A stretch of DNA of 64,000 bases, from the NCBI RefSeq assembly GCF_049065735.1, contig NZ_JBAKHD010000002.1, positions 496,001-560,000 of the forward strand, read 5' to 3'. Position numbers and translations under genes: made by a program. Position 1 is the stretch's first letter, and each line of letters opens with the position of its first letter. The notes below the pieces were generated by a model, which was given only the letters and a program-made list of their open reading frames with translations, ran no database searches and was not told the origin of the DNA. The DNA comes from Paramesorhizobium sp049065735 (GTDB lineage Bacteria > Pseudomonadota > Alphaproteobacteria > Rhizobiales > Rhizobiaceae). Positions 45,922-53,821 of the stretch are shown here, in pieces.

Positions 45922-47411
45922 TATTGCGCAAGTCCGGACGGAAAACCGCTTCGCACTTTTCCTGGACTTGCTTGGAGCATCGCATCGTGCAGCACTTCGA
46001 AGATGCGGGGCTGGGCGGATTGGGCCACGTTGAAGCGCAGATAGTTGGCGGCGTTGCGGGAGAGGCTGAAGACATTGCCCGGCGCGAACACCACGCCGCG
46101 CTCTAGGGCATGACGGGCGATGAGCGCCGAATCCATGCCTGCCGGAAGCCGCGCCCAGAGGAAGAGACCGCCCTGCGGCTCGGTCCATAATTCCAGCCCT
46201 GCCGCCTTCAGCCGGTTCGAGGCGAGCGTCATCGCCGCAGCGAGTTTCTGGCGCAGGGCTTCTATATGACGGCGATAGGTGCCGTCGATGAGCAATGTAT
46301 GGACGAGCTGGGCGGAGAGCTGGCTCGATCCGAAACTCGTTGCGAGCTTCATATCGGTGAGGGCGTCGATCCAGTCGCCGCGAGCGGCGATATAACCGAC
46401 GCGCGCGGCGGCGGTGAGCGTCTTCGAAAAGCTGCCGATATGGACGATCCGTTCCAGCCCGTCGAGCTCGGCCAGCAGTGGCGAGGGCGAGGCGTAGAAG
46501 TCGGCGAAGATGTTGTCCTCGATGACGATCATGCCATGTTGTTCGACGAGCTTCAGCAGACGGTGCGCGATAGCAGGGGTCATCATGCTGCCGGTTGGAT
46601 TATGGATGCCGGCATTGGCGATGTAGAGCTTCGGGCGATGCTCCTCCGCCGCGCGGGCGAAGGCGTCGAGGTCGGGTCCGCCCGGCGTATAGGGAACGCC
46701 GATGGCGCGCACGCGGTGCATCTGCAGCAGCGCGAGGAAATTGAAATAGCAGGGGTCGTCCACCAGCACCGTGTCGCCGGGCTGGAGGAAGAAGCGGCAG
46801 AGCAGGTCGAGCGCCTGCGTGCCTGAATCGACCAGCAGCACCTGGTCGGGCGGCGCATCCACGCCCTGCTCGGCGAGGCGGCGCGAGAGGTGAAGGCGCA
46901 GCGGCGCATAGCCCTGGGGGTCACCGTAATCGGTGAAGATCGCCGCCTCGTCGCGGGCGAGCGAGCGCATGGCGCGGCGGATGCCTTCCTGCGGCAGCCA
47001 GTCATCCGGCAGCCAGCCGCAGCCGGGCTTCAGCGTCGCGCCATCGGTTTCGAGCGACTGGCGCATGATCCAGAGCGGATCGATTTCCCGGTCGAGGCGA
47101 GGGGCGGCGGGCGTGAGCGCGAAGGCCTGCGCACGGCCCGCGACGAAGAAGCCCGCGCCCCGGCGGGACTGGATGACGCCCTCGGCGACGAGCCGGTCAT
47201 AGGCCTCCACGACGGTCGATTTGGAGACGTCCATGGTCGCGGCGAGCCGCCGGATCGAAGGCAGCCGTGCGCCGGGGGAGAGGCTCAAGGCGGCGATGCG
47301 GCCGCGAATGATGCCCATCACTTTTTCGACGAGAGTCTGCTCGTCCTGGGGGATGTCCTCATGGGGCATATCGGGCGCCGCAGTTTCATGGGCAGCGGGT
47401 TGATGCAACAT
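45918..47411 (-). CDS. MocR-type transcription regulator (GntR HTH plus aminotransferase-like domain)
   Basis: About 497 residues. An N-terminal winged helix (LVEKVMGIIRGRIAALSLSPGARLPSIRRLAATMDVSKSTVVEAYDRLVAEG) is joined to a fold-type-I PLP domain with the Schiff-base lysine in HIGSFSKTLTAAARVGYIA. Such proteins sense amines, amino acids or PLP. ATG 47411 has a GAGGA site nine bases upstream; a start at 47471 would place the coding region over the operator-like boxes. The last 17 or so residues (SPGKVRSGFPSGLAQY) are encoded by a family-3 repeat. Confidence 0.9.
   Translation of the reverse strand: MLHQPAAHETAAPDMPHEDIPQDEQTLVEKVMGIIRGRIAALSLSPGARLPSIRRLAATMDVSKSTVVEAYDRLVAEGVIQSRRGAGFFVAGRAQAFALTPAAPRLDREIDPLWIMRQSLETDGATLKPGCGWLPDDWLPQEGIRRAMRSLARDEAAIFTDYGDPQGYAPLRLHLSRRLAEQGVDAPPDQVLLVDSGTQALDLLCRFFLQPGDTVLVDDPCYFNFLALLQMHRVRAIGVPYTPGGPDLDAFARAAEEHRPKLYIANAGIHNPTGSMMTPAIAHRLLKLVEQHGMIVIEDNIFADFYASPSPLLAELDGLERIVHIGSFSKTLTAAARVGYIAARGDWIDALTDMKLATSFGSSQLSAQLVHTLLIDGTYRRHIEALRQKLAAAMTLASNRLKAAGLELWTEPQGGLFLWARLPAGMDSALIARHALERGVVFAPGNVFSLSRNAANYLRFNVAQSAQPRIFEVLHDAMLQASPGKVRSGFPSGLAQY
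45927..45972. repeat. palindromic repeat, family 3, copy at the 3' end of mocR
   Basis: Nearly identical to the sdhA-sdhB copy (outer GCAAGTCC/GGACTTGC, inner GGAAAA...TTTTCC). It supplies the final codons of the mocR reading frame and abuts the L,D-transpeptidase stop codon. Confidence 0.88.
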
Positions 47412-47412
47412 C

Positions 47413-47458
47413 TGTACTGTTCCTCGTTCCGGTACAGTCCGGTGAAATTGTACTGCTA
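47413..47458. promoter_or_regulatory. MocR operator-like GTAC boxes
   Basis: Three GTAC cores start at 47414, 47432 and 47450, exactly 18 bases apart: CTGTACTG, GGTACAGT and TTGTACTG. They lie between the divergent mocR and EamA genes. Regular phased boxes are what a dimeric MocR regulator would bind. Confidence 0.6.
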
Positions 47459-47521
47459 CTGTCTCTCCCATCCCGACGCAATGCCGACGATTGTCCCGGC
47501 GAAGAGACTACAGATTCTGCA

Positions 47522-48397
47522 ATGGGTTGGATAGGCGTCATGGACAGAACAGCGGGCTGGATCAACGGGTTTTTGGGCGTACTCATCTTCAGCGGGTCGC
47601 TGCCAGCCACCAAAATTGCCGTACTGGACATCGATCCGACATTCCTCACAGTCGCGCGGGCGGCCATTGCCGGCGTGCTGGCGGCCATGCTGCTTGTCCT
47701 GTTCCGACAGCGGCTGCCCGACCGGCGGGAGCTTTTGTCGCTGTGCGTGGTCGCCCTTGGAGTGGTGGTCGGCTTCCCGCTGCTGACGGCGCTGGCGCTG
47801 ACCGCCATGACATCGGCACACGCGATTGTCTTTGTCGGGCTGCTGCCTTTGGCCACCGCGATCTTTGCCGTGGTACGGGGCGGGGAGCGGCCGCGCGCAT
47901 TGTTCTGGGCGTTCTCGATCACCGGCAGCGCCATCGTCGCCGCCTATGCGCTCGGACAGGGGAGCGCCGCCTCGGTGATGGGCGATGGTTTGATGCTGGC
48001 GGCGATTATTCTGTGCGGGCTCGGCTATGCGGAGGGCGCGCGCCTGTCCCGCAGGCTGGGCGGGTGGCAGGTGATCTCCTGGGCGCTCGTCCTGTCCCTG
48101 CCGCTGATGCTGCCGCTGGCGCTTCTCACCCAACCTGCGTCATGGGACGGCATCGGCTGGCCGGCGCTCGGCGGTCTCGCCTATGTGTCGCTCTTCAGCA
48201 TGCTCATTGGGTTCGTGTTCTGGTATCGCGGCCTGGCGCAGGGCGGCACGGCGGCGGTGGGACAGCTGCAATTGCTGCAGCCCTTCTTCGGACTGGCGCT
48301 GGCGGCTGTCGTGGCGCATGAGACGGTCGGCTGGGGGATGGTGGCGACCGCCGCGGCGGTGGTGGTGTGCGTGGCGGGGGCGAAGCGGTTCGCGTGA
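47522..48397 (+). CDS. EamA/DMT-family transporter
   Basis: 291 residues, about ten transmembrane helices in two EamA repeats (NGFLGVLIFSGSLPATKIAVLD...; ...GFVFWYRGLAQGGTAAVGQLQLLQPFFGLALAAVV). DMT proteins export amino acids, amines or other metabolites. Being divergent from a PLP-type MocR regulator with shared operator-like boxes, it is probably that regulator's target, which points to an amine or amino-acid substrate (inference). A start six codons later is also possible. Confidence 0.88.
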   Translation: MGWIGVMDRTAGWINGFLGVLIFSGSLPATKIAVLDIDPTFLTVARAAIAGVLAAMLLVLFRQRLPDRRELLSLCVVALGVVVGFPLLTALALTAMTSAHAIVFVGLLPLATAIFAVVRGGERPRALFWAFSITGSAIVAAYALGQGSAASVMGDGLMLAAIILCGLGYAEGARLSRRLGGWQVISWALVLSLPLMLPLALLTQPASWDGIGWPALGGLAYVSLFSMLIGFVFWYRGLAQGGTAAVGQLQLLQPFFGLALAAVVAHETVGWGMVATAAAVVVCVAGAKRFA

Positions 48398-48535
48398 GCC
48401 TGACGGGCTCGTCGCTGGCGCCGGAAATCATCACCACGCCCGCTTCCGCGTCTGGCCATTGAGAAAGATCACCCCAAACCGGGAATTGGGAAGACGGGCG
48501 GTCATGCGAACGCTCATCTAATTTATTTTTAAACT

Positions 48536-48801
48536 GCGGTCACAGGACCGCCCGTCCGGCGATTTCGACACAGGCCCGTTCCGCTTCGGTCAGGCTGGGG
48601 ATCGTCGCGGGGCCTCTCACACCCCGCGTCCCGTCTCTGCCTTCGTCCCTAGTGCTCGTCCAGCACACGCCGGTCGTATTGCCGGTGAGGGAACCCTTGG
48701 GCGGTGCCCCCCAGATTCGCCCGCTCGTCAGCGGTGAATCGGAGGCGCCGGTTCCTCCCCGCGAGACCCGCCGTCGCGAGCCGCGTTCCCGCGGGAGGAA
48801 C
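48536..48801. ncRNA. candidate structured RNA, identity and strand unknown
   Basis: Consecutive stems: GCGGTC/GACCGC (48536-48551), GCGGGG/CCCCGC (48607-48627), GTGCT/AGCAC (48652-48666), a two-part stem GATTC+CCGCT / AGCGG+GAATC (48714-48740), and GTTCCTCC..CGCG / CGCGGGAGGAAC (48751-48801). It is GC-rich with no supported coding frame. I do not recognise RNase P, tmRNA, 6S or SRP signatures. The arms fit either strand. Confidence 0.4.
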
Positions 48802-48870
48802 TGACGGGAAGGATAGAGCGGGCGGGGGAGTGTGGGATAAGTTTTTGGGCGGGTTCGCGCCCCTCCTTCC

Positions 48871-49070
48871 CCCTTGCGGGGAAGGTGCCCGCGTTAGCGG
48901 GCGGATAGGGGTGGTGACGTTTGTGCTTGCTTCGAAGACCGTCGCGCAAACGTCACCACCCCCACCCGGCCCTTCGGGCCGTTCGTCGCTGGAAAAGCCA
49001 AATCGTTGGCTTTCCCTCGGCCTTCGGCCGACCGCTCCTCACTCCCGCAAGGGGGAGGGAGGGCGCCCGC
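48871..49070. repeat. mosaic repeat, family 4, copy 2
   Basis: Block order X (CCTTCCCCCTTGCGGGG), Z (TTAGCGGGCGGATAGGGGTG...GCGCAAACGTCACCACCCCC), Y (GGAAAAGCCAAATCGTTGGC...CGGCCTTCGGCCG), then inverse X (CCCGCAAGGGGGAGGGAGGG). Relative to copy 1 at 41.3 kb, Y is inverted and has moved to the other side of Z. Confidence 0.78.
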
Positions 49071-49076
49071 GCTATC

Positions 49077-49502
49077 TCACGGCGCCGGATCGAGCCCGCC
49101 CATGCGGCAGACTTCTTTCCACTCGTCCTCCGTCACGGGCTGGACGGAGAGGCGCATGGAGGTGACGAGGGACATTTTGGCGAGGGCCGGGTTGGCTTTC
49201 ACGTCCTTCAGCGTCACCGGCTTCGGGATGTCGCAGAAGGCGCGGATGTCGACGCATTCCCAGCGCGGATCGTCCGTCGTGGTGTCGTGATGGGCGAGGG
49301 CGCAGACTTCGGCGATGCCGACGATCTCGAGGCCTTCATTCGAATGATAGAAGAAGCCCTTGTCGCCAAGCTGCATGGCGCGCATGTTGTTGCGGGCCAG
49401 ATAATTGCGCACACCGTCCCATTGCGTGCCCTTTTCCCCCGCCGCCTTCTGCATCTCCCAGGACCATTTGTGCGGCTCGGATTTGAACAGCCAGTAAGCC
49501 AT
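49077..49502 (-). CDS. EVE-domain protein
   Basis: 141 residues of one EVE (PUA-like) domain: MAYWLFKSEPHKWSWE, GTQWDGVRNYLARNNMRAMQLGDKGFFYHSN, and the end MRLSVQPVTEDEWKEVCRMGGL. EVE proteins bind modified bases in nucleic acids. ATG 49502 gives the usual MAYWLFK start, with AAAGAG upstream. The 11-base gap to the YciI gene suggests co-transcription. Confidence 0.92.
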   Translation of the reverse strand: MAYWLFKSEPHKWSWEMQKAAGEKGTQWDGVRNYLARNNMRAMQLGDKGFFYHSNEGLEIVGIAEVCALAHHDTTTDDPRWECVDIRAFCDIPKPVTLKDVKANPALAKMSLVTSMRLSVQPVTEDEWKEVCRMGGLDPAP

Positions 49503-49513
49503 GGTCGCTCTCT

Positions 49514-49804
49514 TTAGGAGTTGGCGGGATTGTTGATCGCCCAGTTCCACGGGCGCACCTCGACGGAGGCGAAGAGTCCGGCGCGGGCGTAGGGGTCCTT
49601 GGCGGCAATCGCTTTGGCGGCGTCGATATGGTCGGCCTCGACAACGATCAGGCTGCCATTCGGCTTGCCGTCATCATCGAGGAAAGGGCCGGCGAATTTC
49701 AGCCGCTCACCCAGATTGGCGAGATAATCAAGATGCGTCGGGCGCGTGTCGAGGCGCAGTTGCAGATGGTCGGGCTTGTCATTGCAGAGAATGGCGAAAA
49801 GCAT
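49514..49804 (-). CDS. YciI-family protein
   Basis: 96 residues with the YciI fold: MLFAILCNDKPDHLQLRLDTRPTHLDYL, GPFLDDDGKPNGSLIVVEADHIDAAKAIAAKDPYARAGLF and a C-terminal VRPWNWAINNP. YciI-like proteins are dimeric ferredoxin-like folds with a conserved His/Asp pair and no firmly established role. It lies between gpsA and the EVE gene on the same strand. Confidence 0.92.
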   Translation of the reverse strand: MLFAILCNDKPDHLQLRLDTRPTHLDYLANLGERLKFAGPFLDDDGKPNGSLIVVEADHIDAAKAIAAKDPYARAGLFASVEVRPWNWAINNPANS

Positions 49805-49827
49805 GTGGTGTCCCCTTGCAGATAAAA

Positions 49828-50817
49828 TTAGTCCTCGGTTTTGAGCGGGCGGTTGAGCAATGCTTCGACCGCTTCGCCGACTGTCAGATGACGTGCGAGA
49901 AGCGCGGCAATTGTGGTGATGATGGGCGCATCGATATGGCGGCTCGCGCAGAGCTCCGCGGCGATGGGCGCGGTGGCGACACCCTCGGCGAGCGGACGGC
50001 CTTCGAGCTTCTCACCCGCGCCCAGCGCGATGCCATAGGAGAAGTTGCGCGACTGCGGCGAGGAGCAGGTGAGCATCAGATCGCCCAATCCCGACAGGCC
50101 CATCACCGTCTCGGGCCGCGCGCCCATCGCCTCGGCGATGCGGCGCAATTCGACGAAGCCGCGCGTGACGAGGGCCGCCTGCGCGCTCGCGCCAAGACCG
50201 CGCCCGACCGCCGTACCCGCGGCAAGCGCCAGCACATTCTTCAACGCGCCGCCGATCTCGACGCCGGTGAGATCATCGGTCGAGTAGCAGCGGAAGGCGG
50301 GGCCTGAAAGGAGCAGGGCGAGCCGTTCCGCCGTGGCTTGATTTTCCGCCGCGATGGTGACGGCGGTGGGCAGGCCGCGCGCCACGTCGATGGCGAAGCT
50401 CGGGCCGGACAGCGCCGCGATTTCATGAGTGGGCAGAACGTCGGAAACGATTTGCGACATCAGCCGTCCCGTGGCGCGCTCGATGCCCTTTGCGCAGAGA
50501 ACGACCGGCACGTCCCGCGGCACATGCGGGGCGATTTCTTCCAGTGCGTCGCGCATGGCCTGCGCGGGAAATACCGCAAGGACGATGGCGGCGCCGTCGA
50601 GCACTTCGGCGGCGTCAACGCTCGCCTCGATGCCCTCCGGCAGCACGATGCCGGGCAAATAGCGTTCGTTGCGATGGTTGCCGTTGATGTCCTCCACCGT
50701 CGCGGAATCACGCGCGTAGAGGCCGGCGCGGTGGCCGGTGCGCGCGGCCATGGCGGCCAGCGCCGTGCCCCACGCGCCGCCGCCGAGGACGGCAATTTTC
50801 AAGCGATGGTCGTTCAT
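49828..50817 (-). CDS. gpsA: glycerol-3-phosphate dehydrogenase (NAD(P)+)
   Basis: 329 residues. Reduces dihydroxyacetone phosphate to sn-glycerol-3-phosphate for phospholipids. Motifs are VLGGGAWGTALAAMAARTGH, AKGIERATG, ALSGPSFAIDVARGLPTAVT, catalytic lysine GGALKNVLALAAGTAVGRGLG and GLSGLGDLMLTCSSPQSRN. Its start overlaps the tsaD stop by four bases, so the two are coupled. Confidence 0.96.
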   Translation of the reverse strand: MNDHRLKIAVLGGGAWGTALAAMAARTGHRAGLYARDSATVEDINGNHRNERYLPGIVLPEGIEASVDAAEVLDGAAIVLAVFPAQAMRDALEEIAPHVPRDVPVVLCAKGIERATGRLMSQIVSDVLPTHEIAALSGPSFAIDVARGLPTAVTIAAENQATAERLALLLSGPAFRCYSTDDLTGVEIGGALKNVLALAAGTAVGRGLGASAQAALVTRGFVELRRIAEAMGARPETVMGLSGLGDLMLTCSSPQSRNFSYGIALGAGEKLEGRPLAEGVATAPIAAELCASRHIDAPIITTIAALLARHLTVGEAVEALLNRPLKTED

Positions 50818-51896
50818 GCCTTCGCTCCCCGGCGTCCTGCGCCGATCAGGGGCGCTGCCGCCTCGTCCAGCGGCCAGCGCGAGCGCGGCGCGATGGCGAG
50901 AGAATCACCCGCGCCTTGCTGCGCCGCGTGTTCCGCGCCCGCCCAGGCGATCATGGCGGCATTGTCGGTGCAAAGCGCATGCGGCGGCGCGAGGAAGCGG
51001 AAACCATTCTCCGCGCAGAGCTTCGTCAGCACCGTCCGCAGCGCCTTGTTGGCCGCAACGCCGCCTGCCACCACAAGCGCGGGTTCGGCGATGTCAGGAA
51101 ACTCCTGACGGAAGCGGGCGAGGGAGCGCGACACGCGGTCATCAAGCGTATCGGCCACCGCCGCCTGGAACGAAGCGCAGATGTCGGCGATGTCCTGATC
51201 GCCCAGAGGCGCCACCTCGGTCGCGAGCTGCCGCACGGCTGTCTTGAGGCCTGAGAAGGAGAAATCGAGCCGCGCCTCGCCCTTCAGTGGACGGGGCAGC
51301 AGAAAGCGTGAGGGGTCGCCGACCAGCGCGGCCTCTTCCACGGCGGGGCCGCCGGGATAGGGCAGGCCGAGAAGCTTAGCCGTCTTATCGAAGGCTTCGC
51401 CGAGCGCGTCGTCGATCGTCGTGCCGAGCCGCTCGTATTTCCCGAGACCCCGAACGAGGATCATCTGCGTATGGCCGCCGGAGACGAGCAGCAGCAGATA
51501 GGGGAAGGCGAGGTTGTCGGTGAGCCGCGCGGTCAGCGCATGGCCCTCCAGATGGTTGATTGCGTGGAAGGGCTTCTTCGCCGCCATCGCCATTGCCTTC
51601 GCCGTCATCAGCCCGACGATGAGCCCGCCGATGAGGCCGGGGCCTGCCGTGGCGGCGATGGCGTCGACTTCGTCGAGGGATATATCGGCTTCGGCCAGCG
51701 CGCGGGCGATGAGCCGGTCCAGCGCCTCGACATGGGCGCGCGCGGCGATCTCCGGCACGACGCCGCCATAGGGCTCGTGCTCGGCGGTTTGGCTCAGCAC
51801 GACATTGGACAGGATGCGGCCACGGCCCGCTTCGTCGCGCTCGACGATAGCAGCGGCGGTTTCGTCGCAGCTTGTCTCTATTCCCAATACGCGCAT
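50814..51896 (-). CDS. tsaD: tRNA N6-adenosine threonylcarbamoyltransferase
   Basis: 360 residues, ASKHA-fold (Kae1/Qri7/TsaD). MRVLGIETSCDETAAAIV at the start, metal-binding NHLEGHALTARL, LLLVSGGHTQMILV, FSFSGLKTAVRQL, VVAGGVAANKALR and the C-terminal DNAAMIAWAG are diagnostic. It makes t6A37 in tRNA, the substrate of MtaB (4.2-5.4 kb). It is divergent from hemC with two palindromic repeats between them. Confidence 0.97.
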   Translation of the reverse strand: MRVLGIETSCDETAAAIVERDEAGRGRILSNVVLSQTAEHEPYGGVVPEIAARAHVEALDRLIARALAEADISLDEVDAIAATAGPGLIGGLIVGLMTAKAMAMAAKKPFHAINHLEGHALTARLTDNLAFPYLLLLVSGGHTQMILVRGLGKYERLGTTIDDALGEAFDKTAKLLGLPYPGGPAVEEAALVGDPSRFLLPRPLKGEARLDFSFSGLKTAVRQLATEVAPLGDQDIADICASFQAAVADTLDDRVSRSLARFRQEFPDIAEPALVVAGGVAANKALRTVLTKLCAENGFRFLAPPHALCTDNAAMIAWAGAEHAAQQGAGDSLAIAPRSRWPLDEAAAPLIGAGRRGAKA

Positions 51897-51958
51897 GCGG
51901 TCCTAAAGCCTTTCATTCATTGCCGTCAGAGACAAAGATGGCTAGAGCATTTGATTTC

Positions 51959-52057
51959 GCACATAGTTTTGCCGGAAAAGTTGATCAACTTTCCGGGACT
52001 ATGCGCAGTTTTCGCCGCATGATCGCAGCCGGAAAGCTTAACTTTTCGGGATCATGC
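51959..52057. repeat. two adjacent palindromic repeats between tsaD and hemC
   Basis: First: GCACATAGTTTTGCCGGAAAAGTTGATCAACTTTCCGGGACTATGCGC (51959-52005), a relative with a different core. Second: GCATGATCGCAGCCGGAAAG, CTTAACTTTTCGGGATCATGC (52017-52057), family 1. The second ends about 30 bases before hemC. Confidence 0.8.
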
Positions 52058-52087
52058 TGAGAATCCCGGTATCATGGACGACGCCAT

Positions 52088-53014
52088 ATGCAAACACCAA
52101 GCTTGAAGATCGGCACGCGAGGCAGCACCCTGGCTCTGGTGCAGGCGCGCGAGGTGCGCCGGCGGCTGATGGAGGCGCATGGGCTTCCGGACGAGGCCAT
52201 CGAGATCGTGCCGATGTCGACGGCGGGCGATCGTATCCAGGACCGCGCGCTTTCCGAGGTGGGCGGCAAGGGGCTGTTCACGAAGGAGATCGAGGAGGGG
52301 CTCGCCGAAGGGCGCATCGACCTCGCCGTGCACTCAAGCAAGGACATGCCGACCGTACTGCCGGAGGGGCTCTATCTCTCCGCCTTTCTCAAGCGTGAAG
52401 ATCCGCGCGACGCCTTCATCGGCAGAGCGGGCGCGCGCCTGTCCGACCTGCCCATGGGGGCGACGGTTGGCTCCTCTTCGCTGCGGCGGCAGGCGCTGAT
52501 CCGGCGGATGCGGCCTGATATCAAGGTGGTGAATTTTCGCGGCAATGTCGAGACGCGGCTGCGCAAGCTCGACGAGGGGCAGGCGGATGGAACCTTCCTT
52601 GCCTACGCCGCGCTGAAGCGTCTCGGTATGGAGCATGTGGCGAGCGAATTGATGGACCCGGCGCTTTTCCCGCCCGCGCCGGGACAGGGGGCCATCGCCA
52701 TCGAAAGCCGTGTCGGCGATGCGCGGATCGATGCGCTGCTGGCCCCGCTCGATGACCGCGATACCCATGTTGCGCTCGATTGCGAGCGGTCCTTTCTGGC
52801 GCGGCTCGACGGCTCCTGCCGTACGCCCATTGCAGGGCTGGCCAGGGTGACGGGCGATCGGCTCAGCTTCTCCGGCATGATCCTGACCCCCGATGGCGCG
52901 CAGGCGCATGAGGTGAAGGCGGAGGGCGCCGTTGCCGATGCGGCGGCCATAGGGCGCGATGCGGCGGAGCGGGTGCTGGCGCAGGCGGGGCCTGACTTCT
53001 TCGACTGGAAATGA
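52088..53014 (+). CDS. hemC: hydroxymethylbilane synthase (porphobilinogen deaminase)
   Basis: 308 residues. It links four porphobilinogens into hydroxymethylbilane. Catalytic Asp86 in HSSKDMPT, RGNVETRLRKLDEG, APGQGAIAIE and the dipyrromethane-cofactor cysteine Cys244 in RLDGSCRTPIAG are present. It starts the hemC-hemD-mitofilin-hemY run; hemD begins five bases later. Confidence 0.97.
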   Translation: MQTPSLKIGTRGSTLALVQAREVRRRLMEAHGLPDEAIEIVPMSTAGDRIQDRALSEVGGKGLFTKEIEEGLAEGRIDLAVHSSKDMPTVLPEGLYLSAFLKREDPRDAFIGRAGARLSDLPMGATVGSSSLRRQALIRRMRPDIKVVNFRGNVETRLRKLDEGQADGTFLAYAALKRLGMEHVASELMDPALFPPAPGQGAIAIESRVGDARIDALLAPLDDRDTHVALDCERSFLARLDGSCRTPIAGLARVTGDRLSFSGMILTPDGAQAHEVKAEGAVADAAAIGRDAAERVLAQAGPDFFDWK

Positions 53015-53018
53015 CGGG

Positions 53019-53735
53019 ATGGTGGAGGCGCGGCGTATATTGGTGACACGGCCCGAGCCGGGCGCTTCACGCACTGCGCGGCGGCTTGACGAGATGGGCT
53101 ATGCGCCTGTCGTCCTGCCATTGAGCGAGACGGTGCCGATCGCGGCAAAGCTGCCGCCGGGACGTTACGATGCGGTGGCGGTCACCAGCGTCAACGCGTT
53201 GCGCCACGCCGATCCGGCATCGATACAAAAGCTGCTTCATCTGCCGGTTTTTGCGGTGGGGGAAAAGACGGCGGGCGCGGCGCGGGCTGCCGGGTTCAGC
53301 AATGTGACAGCCGCGGGCGGCGATGGCGCGGCGCTGGCGCAAACGCTTGCGGTCACGCTCAAAGGCCAAGCAAATGTGCTCTATCTTGCGGGCCGGGTGC
53401 GCCGTTCCGACTTCGAGGAAAAAGCTGTCGCCGCCGGTCTGCTGCTTGCTGTTTGCGAGACTTACGACACCGCGCCCATCGATTATGGCGACCTGCGTCA
53501 GCGGCTGGGCGATGCGCCTTTCGACGCAGCGCTCGTCTATTCTATTTTCGCGGCGGAGGCGCTGGCCGCGCTGGCGGAGCGCGCTGAATTGCCAGAGAAT
53601 TTCCTGCGGCAGACGCAGTTCCTTTGCCTCTCTCCACGCATCAGTGAAAGTCTTCCCGCGCAATGGCAGGCACGCGCCCTTGTCGCGGCAAGACCTGACG
53701 AGCAAGCGCTTTTTAATCTCCTTGCGGCACTTTGA
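53019..53735 (+). CDS. hemD: uroporphyrinogen-III synthase
   Basis: 238 residues. HemD is poorly conserved; the RILVTRPEPGASRTARRLDEMGYAPVVLPLSE start, VTSVNALRH, FAVGEKTAGAARAAGFSNV, YLAGRVRRSDFEEKAV and the ETYDTAP segment match the family. It cyclises hydroxymethylbilane with inversion of ring D. ATG 53019 follows hemC by four bases; the frame starting at 52959 would overlap hemC and is less likely. Confidence 0.9.
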   Translation: MVEARRILVTRPEPGASRTARRLDEMGYAPVVLPLSETVPIAAKLPPGRYDAVAVTSVNALRHADPASIQKLLHLPVFAVGEKTAGAARAAGFSNVTAAGGDGAALAQTLAVTLKGQANVLYLAGRVRRSDFEEKAVAAGLLLAVCETYDTAPIDYGDLRQRLGDAPFDAALVYSIFAAEALAALAERAELPENFLRQTQFLCLSPRISESLPAQWQARALVAARPDEQALFNLLAAL

Positions 53736-53821
53736 GCGGCAGCAAGCCTTCATCTGCAGATATTATCTGTTAAGTTCCTTCTCGGCCGCCCTATCTATTC
53801 ATTTTCAAGACGAGAGGCACC

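Larger units (their letters stand above)
48398..49076. other. 679-base gene-free region: candidate structured RNA plus mosaic repeat
   Basis: No supported protein gene. 48398-48530 is featureless. 48536-48801 is a series of adjacent hairpins, listed separately. 48871-49070 is mosaic repeat family 4, copy 2. Short open frames on both strands here lack ribosome-binding sites and run into the repeat. Confidence 0.6.

Noticed and set aside
48704..49165. Plus- and minus-strand frames of about 75-150 codons between the exporter and EVE genes
   Set aside because: They span the hairpin series and mosaic repeat and have no supporting start signal; they appear to be by-products of GC-rich repeat DNA.
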